11,628 bases of DNA, taken from Anaerolineales bacterium (GTDB taxonomy: Bacteria; Chloroflexota; Anaerolineae; Anaerolineales; Villigracilaceae). This document shows, piece by piece, positions 6,916 through 11,628 of this stretch (positions within the stretch are counted from its first letter, which is position 1; each line of letters starts with the position of its first letter). A program made the position numbers and the translations under genes. Location: NCBI GenBank assembly GCA_029933275.1, contig JAOZOM010000043.1, positions 1-11,628 on the forward strand, given 5' to 3'. Below the pieces are notes generated by a model, which was not told the origin of the DNA, did not search any database, and saw only the letters and a list, made by a program, of their open reading frames with translations.

Positions 6916-6944
6916 AGAATAGACGATATTCTCTCTTTATGCAA
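6916..6944 (-). promoter_or_regulatory. Possible promoter of the ABC transporter operon
   Basis: On the minus strand, TTGCAT (6939-6944) and TATTCT (6916-6921) are 17 bases apart. They match consensus at only 3 and 4 of 6 positions, so this is a weak candidate. It is the best spaced pair in the gap between hemW and the permease. Confidence 0.25.
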
Positions 6945-6996
6945 GGGAGTATTCTATTTTTTAGCAAAAATTTATTCTCTTTCGGGATAAGAGAGA
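6928..6996. repeat. Three ATTCT-led direct repeats phased at 23 bp
   Basis: ATTCT begins units at exactly 6928, 6951 and 6974. Units one and two agree at about 14 of 23 positions (ATTCT-N-T, TTT, GCAA). On the minus strand, both contain TTGC followed by an A-rich stretch and AGAAT. The third unit shares only its first part and overlaps the candidate hemW terminator. Spacing of about two helical turns upstream of a transporter operon would suit a regulator, but AT-rich sequence gives such matches by chance. Confidence 0.3.
6966..6995 (-). terminator. Weak intrinsic terminator candidate after hemW
   Basis: On the minus strand a 7-bp stem (6989-6995 with 6975-6981, including one G-T pair) and a 7-base loop are followed by TAAATTTTT. 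It lies 33 bases past the hemW stop. The stem is short, so read-through into the transporter operon is possible. Confidence 0.4.
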
Positions 6997-7027
6997 ACGC
7001 GCGTGTTTTTAGCTTGCTTCCCCTTCT

Positions 7028-8197
7028 CTAACCAACAAAGCGGCGAAAAACCTGATTCCCTAAAAGGCGCGCATGAGGCGTTAATCGCAAAGCTTTTTCG
7101 TTGCCTATATCCGCCCACTCAAGCAACGCCAAAGAAAACAACTCATCCAACTCCTGGCGAAAAACATCTTCTACAGAAGAGCCAAATCGCGATCGAAAAT
7201 CCTCTGCTGAAACCCCTTCTTGAGTCAGACGTAAACCGAGCATCATCGTTTCTTGCATGGCTTGATAAGGTGATATTTCCTCTTTACTAATAGATGCCGG
7301 AGAGCGCGGAAATTCAATCATTGAGCCCTTTTTCAAACGATTAATATAAGGCTGAATCCCCAAAATATTCGCATAACGCGTTCTTGCCGCGTAACCATGT
7401 GCGCCCGCGCCAAAACCAAGATAGGGCAAATTTCGCCAATATTGCAAATTATGCTGACACTCATACTTTGGCTTTGCCCAATTAGAAATTTCATATTGGA
7501 TGTAGCCATTTTCGGCGAGGAATTCGCTCGCCCATTCGTACATATCCGCGGCGAGGTCAGGGTCGGGGAGAGGAATCATGCCACGCGCCACCCAATGCCC
7601 AAAAGGTGTGCCGTGTTCCACGGTCAACGCGTAGAGGGAAAGATGCTCGGGATGCAAATCGAGGGCATATTTGAGAGTCTCCTGCCAACGGGAGAGAGGT
7701 TGTTCGGGAAGTCCAAAAATTAAATCGAGAGAAAGATTATCAAATCCCGCCTGACGCGCCCATTTGACCGCGTGAATCACATCCCAAAAATCATGGATGC
7801 GTTCGAGGAGGTGCAAATCATCGGGATGCGCGGATTGAACGCCGAAGCTAAGACGGTTAAAACCCGCGTCGCGTAGTTTTTGAAGGTAGTCGAGGGAGAC
7901 GGTGCCGGGATTCGCCTCGAGGCTCGCTTCGAGGGCATCATCCCAAGCAAAATTGGCTCGTAATGTCTCCATAAGGGAAGCAAGCTGAATGGGAGAGAGC
8001 AACGAGGGTGTCCCTCCACCGAAAAAGATGCTTTTCGCGGCGATTTGCCGAGAGGCAGAAATCAGCTCAATCTCCCGAATCAACCCATCCACATAAGCGG
8101 GGATGAGGGCATCCTGTCCTGCGTATGTGTTAAAATCACAATAGGCGCAGCGGTGAACACAAAAAGGAACGTGGAGGTAGAGGGCGTGTTTGGTCAT
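7028..8197 (-). CDS. hemW: HemW, radical SAM heme chaperone (HemN-like)
   Basis: The 389 residues match HemW length. The radical SAM cluster motif C13-x3-C17-x2-C20 in HVPFCVHRCAYCDF binds a 4Fe-4S cluster. Further family motifs are GGGTPS (60-65, SAM binding), LEANPGT (93-99), SFGVQS (117-122), DLIFGLP (158-164), HNLQYW (249-254) and GFGAGAHG (261-268). HemW binds heme and delivers it to hemoproteins; it is often labelled oxygen-independent coproporphyrinogen III oxidase. The single residue between cluster and core (C20-D-F, with no fourth CxC cysteine) and the short N-terminus favour HemW over true HemN. The ATG lies directly before the canonical YLHVPFC start, though no strong ribosome site precedes it. 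It is divergent from the HEAT-repeat gene, with 86 bases between. Confidence 0.93.
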   Translation of the reverse strand: MTKHALYLHVPFCVHRCAYCDFNTYAGQDALIPAYVDGLIREIELISASRQIAAKSIFFGGGTPSLLSPIQLASLMETLRANFAWDDALEASLEANPGTVSLDYLQKLRDAGFNRLSFGVQSAHPDDLHLLERIHDFWDVIHAVKWARQAGFDNLSLDLIFGLPEQPLSRWQETLKYALDLHPEHLSLYALTVEHGTPFGHWVARGMIPLPDPDLAADMYEWASEFLAENGYIQYEISNWAKPKYECQHNLQYWRNLPYLGFGAGAHGYAARTRYANILGIQPYINRLKKGSMIEFPRSPASISKEEISPYQAMQETMMLGLRLTQEGVSAEDFRSRFGSSVEDVFRQELDELFSLALLEWADIGNEKALRLTPHARLLGNQVFRRFVG

Positions 8198-8283
8198 TAT
8201 TTTTCAAAAAATGTGGTTATTTGATAATAACATGATTACTAGAGATTCGATGTACAATAAGGCTATCAAAAAGGAGTAATTTA

Positions 8284-9438
8284 ATGACTTGGTTCTCTGA
8301 CCCAAAAGAAGGTATAGAAATTAAACGCCTGCTGGGGATGTTAAGCAACCCTGATTTGAAAAAACGCAATCAGGCAGCTCGCGAATTCTTAAAGTTGGGA
8401 GAAAAAGGAGCGAGCGCATTGGTCGCAACTTTGGAAACGCAAGATAATGATTTACGCGAACTGGTAGCGAGGATTTTAATCCGATTAGGCAACAAAGCTC
8501 TCCCCGCTTTGCACAATACGTTGAGTGAATCCTCCCTGAACAAACAGGATGAAGTAATCGAAATTTTGGGAGAAATGAAAGGCAAGGAAGTTTTAGAAGT
8601 GCTTTTCCAGGTGCTGAAAAATAGCGAGTATAGGCAACGAATTCTCGCGGCAAAGATGTTGGCAAAAATTGGTGACCGGCAAGCGACACCCCAACTGTTG
8701 GTGGCGTTAAGTGATTCTGATCCCGATGTGCGGATTGCGGCAGTAATTGCATTAGGCAAATTCCGCGATCCGGAGACTTATCTCAATATCGTTGATTTGC
8801 TCTCCGATGTTGAAATCAACGTCCGCTTGGCGGCAGTTAAGGTTTTAGGCGAGATTAAAGCTCCCAGTACAATCCCTTACTTGGTAGACGCGTTGCAAGA
8901 TTCATTTTGGGGCTACGACAAAAACAACGCCATCCAAACACTGGTAAATGTCATCGCATCCTTTGGAAAAAACGCACTGAGCGAATTATCCAAGGCAATG
9001 AAGAGCAAAGACCCCAACGTCCGCCGTTACGCGATTTCGCTCCTGCGCCCCTTAAGAGAACCGCAAATGATGGGAGCCCTCGAAATGGCTTTTTACGATA
9101 CGAATTACGACGTGGCAGAAAACGCCCTCGCGGCTTTACTTGAGTTTGGCGAGGGCGCGTTACCCATCATCGCTAAAGCGTTGGTCACATCGAACGAGTG
9201 GCTACGCGAAAAATCCGTATGGGGATTAGGCGAAATCGGCGGCGAGCAGGCTACTATCTACCTGCTGGAAATGCTCGGCGATGAAGCGGATTCTGTTCGC
9301 AAAGAGGCTATTTCTTCGCTAAAAAAACTCAAGGATCCACACGCCCTGCCCACTTTACGCGCGATCGCATCCGCTCGGGATAACCGAGAAATTTCTCGAC
9401 TAGCACGCCAAGCTATTGCTGCTATCGAGGCTCCTTAA
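8284..9438 (+). CDS. HEAT-repeat protein (about 12 repeats)
   Basis: Nearly all of the 384 residues fall into about 12 helical repeats of roughly 28-31 residues, with the pattern D-x-D-VR-x2-A-x3-LG-x-I. Clear copies begin near DSDPDVRIAAVIALGKF, EINVRLAAVKVLGEI, DPNVRRYAISLLRPL, NEWLREKSVWGLGEI and ADSVRKEAISSLKKL. They resemble the PBS-lyase-type short HEAT repeats that form curved solenoids and bind proteins. No signal peptide, membrane segment or enzymatic motif is seen, so it is probably a cytosolic scaffold or adaptor. AGGAG lies 7 bases before the ATG. A TACAAT near 8253 could be its -10, without a good -35. It ends 4 bases before the convergent AlaDH-like gene, with no terminator between. 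The partner is unknown. Confidence 0.9.
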   Translation: MTWFSDPKEGIEIKRLLGMLSNPDLKKRNQAAREFLKLGEKGASALVATLETQDNDLRELVARILIRLGNKALPALHNTLSESSLNKQDEVIEILGEMKGKEVLEVLFQVLKNSEYRQRILAAKMLAKIGDRQATPQLLVALSDSDPDVRIAAVIALGKFRDPETYLNIVDLLSDVEINVRLAAVKVLGEIKAPSTIPYLVDALQDSFWGYDKNNAIQTLVNVIASFGKNALSELSKAMKSKDPNVRRYAISLLRPLREPQMMGALEMAFYDTNYDVAENALAALLEFGEGALPIIAKALVTSNEWLREKSVWGLGEIGGEQATIYLLEMLGDEADSVRKEAISSLKKLKDPHALPTLRAIASARDNREISRLARQAIAAIEAP

Positions 9439-9442
9439 TTCA

Positions 9443-10564
9443 TCATTTCGCTAAAAAAGTATCTAAAGAGCCGCGCAACAAAGCCCGTTCAAAATACCCT
9501 CCATGCGCAGATAAACTATCATGGCCTTTTGAAAGCAAAACGCTCATTAGCGGGTGCAATTGTGCGGCGTAGTGTTGCATACAAAGCCGCGGATGAATAC
9601 CGGGCCACGAATAACAAGAAATACTTCGGCGGCGCACATCCGTAGGAATTTCAGGCGGGATTTTTGCTGACCAATTCGGGTCATCGGGGAAGAAAACATA
9701 TTGATCAAGATTTCCTTGCGAAATGCCCTCAATTGCGCGCACCACCGGCGGGTCAACATCGAGCGTATAGGGGTCAACCGACAAATCCACCACAATCGCA
9801 TGTTCAGGCAACCACGCAAGCCAAGCATTTGGCACAATCGCTTTGGATGAAACGCGCCGTTGGGTCGTATCTACAAGAATATCGCTTTGGATAAATAATT
9901 TTTCCATTAATTGGGGATTGGATGTCACGTTCCGCCCAATTGTGGACACGATCACCCCAGCATTTTTCTCCTTAATTAACTTAGTGTTGCGCACACGTGA
10001 CCCGAACTTGCTTGCTGCTTCGACAGCATGTTTGCCAACCATCCCCGCGCCCAAAATCAAGACGCGAAAAGGTTCACCATCCGATTTGCGAAGATGCTCC
10101 CAACGCCGCTCAAAAAGATCAAATGCGGCTTCCAATCCGTTCCACGCAACCGATTTCATATTTTCCACCAAACGAATCCCGTTTGCGTCAGCAATACTAT
10201 CAAAAGAAATCGCATTAATCCCCAACTCGCTCAATCGCCGCACTCGTTTAGGACGCGTGTGGAAATGAAGCATGGTCATAAGTGTACTGCCGCGCCGCAA
10301 CAACTCATATTCTTTCAATTTCGGAGAACGTAAAATCATTACTATATCTTTTTGAAAGGCTTCTTCTCGACTACCCGTATAAATCTTTTTTCCCTCTACT
10401 TGATAATCGCCCGAACCAAGCCCTAACTTTGCGCCGTACCCCTCTTCGAGACAAATTTCTATCCCCACCTCTGCTAACCAACGAATAAACTTCGGCAAAA
10501 AGACACGCTTTTCGCCTGCTTCTTCCAGCATTCTCGGAAACCCGATACTTGTTGGGATGCTCAT
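9443..10564 (-). CDS. Divergent alanine dehydrogenase/PNT-family oxidoreductase
   Basis: This 373-residue protein has the two-domain layout of alanine dehydrogenase and NAD(P) transhydrogenase alpha. The N-terminal part follows the family pattern: GFPRMLEEAGEKRVFLPKF with R20, GYGAKLGLGSGDY, DIVMILRSPK (R79 near the usual substrate lysine) and MLH with H100. A Rossmann loop VLILGAGMVGKHA (GxGxxG 172-177) marks nucleotide binding. D260 and D264 in VVDLSVDPY match the catalytic aspartate region. After the Rossmann loop it departs from AlaDH: no acidic residue ends the next strand, and a distinct C-terminal segment (SCYSWPGIHPRLCMQHY, 315-331) follows. Substrate and cofactor are therefore uncertain; N-carboxyalkyl amino acid or saccharopine-like dehydrogenases are alternatives. 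AAAGGAG lies 8 bases before the ATG. It follows the psuG terminator, so it probably has its own promoter. Confidence 0.83.
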   Translation of the reverse strand: MSIPTSIGFPRMLEEAGEKRVFLPKFIRWLAEVGIEICLEEGYGAKLGLGSGDYQVEGKKIYTGSREEAFQKDIVMILRSPKLKEYELLRRGSTLMTMLHFHTRPKRVRRLSELGINAISFDSIADANGIRLVENMKSVAWNGLEAAFDLFERRWEHLRKSDGEPFRVLILGAGMVGKHAVEAASKFGSRVRNTKLIKEKNAGVIVSTIGRNVTSNPQLMEKLFIQSDILVDTTQRRVSSKAIVPNAWLAWLPEHAIVVDLSVDPYTLDVDPPVVRAIEGISQGNLDQYVFFPDDPNWSAKIPPEIPTDVRRRSISCYSWPGIHPRLCMQHYAAQLHPLMSVLLSKGHDSLSAHGGYFERALLRGSLDTFLAK

Positions 10565-10640
10565 TAAAAACTCTCCTTTGTTCGATGCTTAAAAAAACAA
10601 TCTCTTTGCTTATCCCCCGATACGTATAAGATTGTACCTT

Positions 10641-10683
10641 AAAGAATTCCTCCCTCAAATCCTAACGTGATTTGAGGGAGGAA
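10641..10683 (-). terminator. Intrinsic terminator after psuG
   Basis: A perfect 15-bp inverted repeat (10647-10661 with 10669-10683, core CCTCCCTCAAATC) closes a 7-base loop. On the minus strand it is followed by TTCTTT. It lies 31 bases past the psuG stop and separates psuG from the AlaDH-like gene. Confidence 0.85.
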
Positions 10684-10714
10684 AAGTTTTAGCGATGTTC
10701 AAAGAAAGCAAAGA

Positions 10715-11628
10715 TTAGATATTTTTACTACCTTGTCCTTTCGTCATTATTTTCGCGATTTTTGCCGCCAAAGTCGCGTTATTATGTAGCAAAACCAAAT
10801 TTGAGCGTAGAGAACGTCCCTTACTCAGTTGATTAATTCTTGCCAGCAAAAAGGGCGTTAGAGCTTGCCCGTGAATTCCGCGCTCTCGAGCATCTTTGGA
10901 TGCCTGAACAATAATTGGATTGATATCCTCGTCCGCCAAAGAATACTCTTCAGGAATTGGGTTTGTGACCAAAATTGCGCTCTTTAGCCCCAAATCCCAA
11001 TGCGCTCTCGCAAATTCCACAATCTCTTCAGGAGAGTCGAGATGCACGCTTACGTCTAATCCGCTCTGGTGCGAGAAAAAAGCAGGGAATTCATCCGTCC
11101 CGTAGCCAACTACCGGCACCGCCATTGTTTCGAGATATTCCAATGTCGCCGGTAAATCTAGGATGGATTTCGCTCCCGCGCAAACCACAATCATGGGCGT
11201 ATCCGAAAGTGCCTGTAAATCGGTGGATATATCCATGTTTCCTTCGCGATGAACACCACCGATTCCGCCCGTAGCAAAAACGCGTATTCCGGCTTGCGTC
11301 GCGGCGAGCATCGTCCCTGCGACAGTAGTGCCACCATCCAATTTTTTGACGATAGCCTTAGCAAAGTCCCGCCGAGAAACTTTGACGGGGTCTTTAGCAT
11401 TTGCCAATCGCTCTAACTCCGCATCGTTAATCCCCACGCGGATTTTGCCATCCAAAAGCGCAACGGTGGCTGGCACCGCACCTTGCTCGCGAACTCGCGA
11501 TTCCATCTCGCGCGCCAATTCCATATTCTGTGGAATCGGTAATCCATGCGTAATAACAGTCGACTCAAGCGCAACGATGGGAAGTCCCATATCGAGTGCG
11601 CGGGTGATTTCGGGGGAGAGGAGGGTGT
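10715..11628 (-). CDS. psuG: Pseudouridine-5'-phosphate glycosidase (5' end beyond window)
   Basis: PsuG reversibly splits pseudouridine 5'-phosphate into uracil and ribose 5-phosphate, part of pseudouridine salvage. Conserved segments are VALESTVITHGLPIPQN, GAVPATVALLDGKI, ATGGIGGVHRE, DISTDL, CAGAKSILDLPATLEYLET (containing the Schiff-base lysine of the family), VPVVGYGTDEFPAFF and a C-terminal NLVLLHNNATLAAKIA. An ATG at 11588-11590 opens a 291-residue frame, but the frame stays open to the edge and encodes TLLSPEITRALD, matching the usual PsuG N-terminus. The real start is therefore outside, and about 304 residues are seen. The partner kinase psuK is not in the window and could lie upstream. 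Confidence 0.95.
   Translation of the reverse strand, partial: TLLSPEITRALDMGLPIVALESTVITHGLPIPQNMELAREMESRVREQGAVPATVALLDGKIRVGINDAELERLANAKDPVKVSRRDFAKAIVKKLDGGTTVAGTMLAATQAGIRVFATGGIGGVHREGNMDISTDLQALSDTPMIVVCAGAKSILDLPATLEYLETMAVPVVGYGTDEFPAFFSHQSGLDVSVHLDSPEEIVEFARAHWDLGLKSAILVTNPIPEEYSLADEDINPIIVQASKDARERGIHGQALTPFLLARINQLSKGRSLRSNLVLLHNNATLAAKIAKIMTKGQGSKNI

Noticed and set aside
8198..8283. Promoters in the hemW/HEAT divergent gap
   Set aside because: TTGATA and TACAAT boxes exist, but their spacing (26 bases) is wrong and no acceptable pair was found on either strand, so none was annotated.
8321..8752. Minus-strand open frames of 143 and 129 residues opposite the HEAT gene
   Set aside because: They are antisense shadows of the clear HEAT repeats, with no ribosome site or recognisable domain.
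10371..10658. 95-residue minus-strand open frame overlapping the AlaDH-like start
   Set aside because: It is an alternative frame over the psuG terminator and the start of the AlaDH-like gene, whose start has a strong AAAGGAG site.

Overview
The window looks like ordinary bacterial chromosome, mostly housekeeping genes at moderate GC. The gene set (PlsX, HemW, a DnaQ-DinG fusion, a polar amino acid ABC transporter, PsuG, a HEAT-repeat protein, a divergent AlaDH/PNT-type dehydrogenase) and the short degenerate GGATT- and AACNTT-type intergenic repeats remind me of Anaerolineae (Chloroflexota). That assignment is an impression from protein style, not proven here; Firmicutes also carry DnaQ-DinG fusions.

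Left part (1-4978, all minus strand): a probable operon runs plsX -> small membrane protein with a NERD-like fold -> dinG-type exonuclease/helicase, with gaps of 30 and 81 bases. Beyond dinG lies the start of a DNA methyltransferase cut by the window edge. The 192-base gap between dinG and the methyltransferase is filled by an inverted GGATT-type repeat and a degenerate 8-bp tandem repeat. A heptamer repeat spells the end of the NERD-like gene.

Middle (4979-7027): tRNA-Leu(GAG) on the plus strand has a consensus promoter and a strong terminator. It converges on a two-gene minus-strand operon, permease then ATPase, for a polar amino acid ABC transporter. The genes overlap by 8 bases. No substrate-binding protein is present in the window.

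Right part (7028-11628): hemW (minus) diverges from a plus-strand gene made almost entirely of HEAT repeats. That gene ends 4 bases from the end of a convergent, divergent-sequence alanine dehydrogenase/transhydrogenase-family gene. Last, past a perfect 15-bp hairpin terminator, is psuG (pseudouridine-5'-phosphate glycosidase), whose true start is beyond the right edge.

Functionally the genes cover phospholipid initiation (PlsX), DNA repair or structure resolution (DinG type), translation (tRNA-Leu), amino acid uptake, heme handling (HemW) and pseudouridine breakdown (PsuG). I found no convincing new multi-gene system. The best leads are the DnaQ-DinG fusion that keeps four iron-sulfur-type cysteines, the NERD-like membrane protein with no visible catalytic residues, the remodelled AlaDH-like enzyme, and several short-period repeats and paired palindromes between genes.
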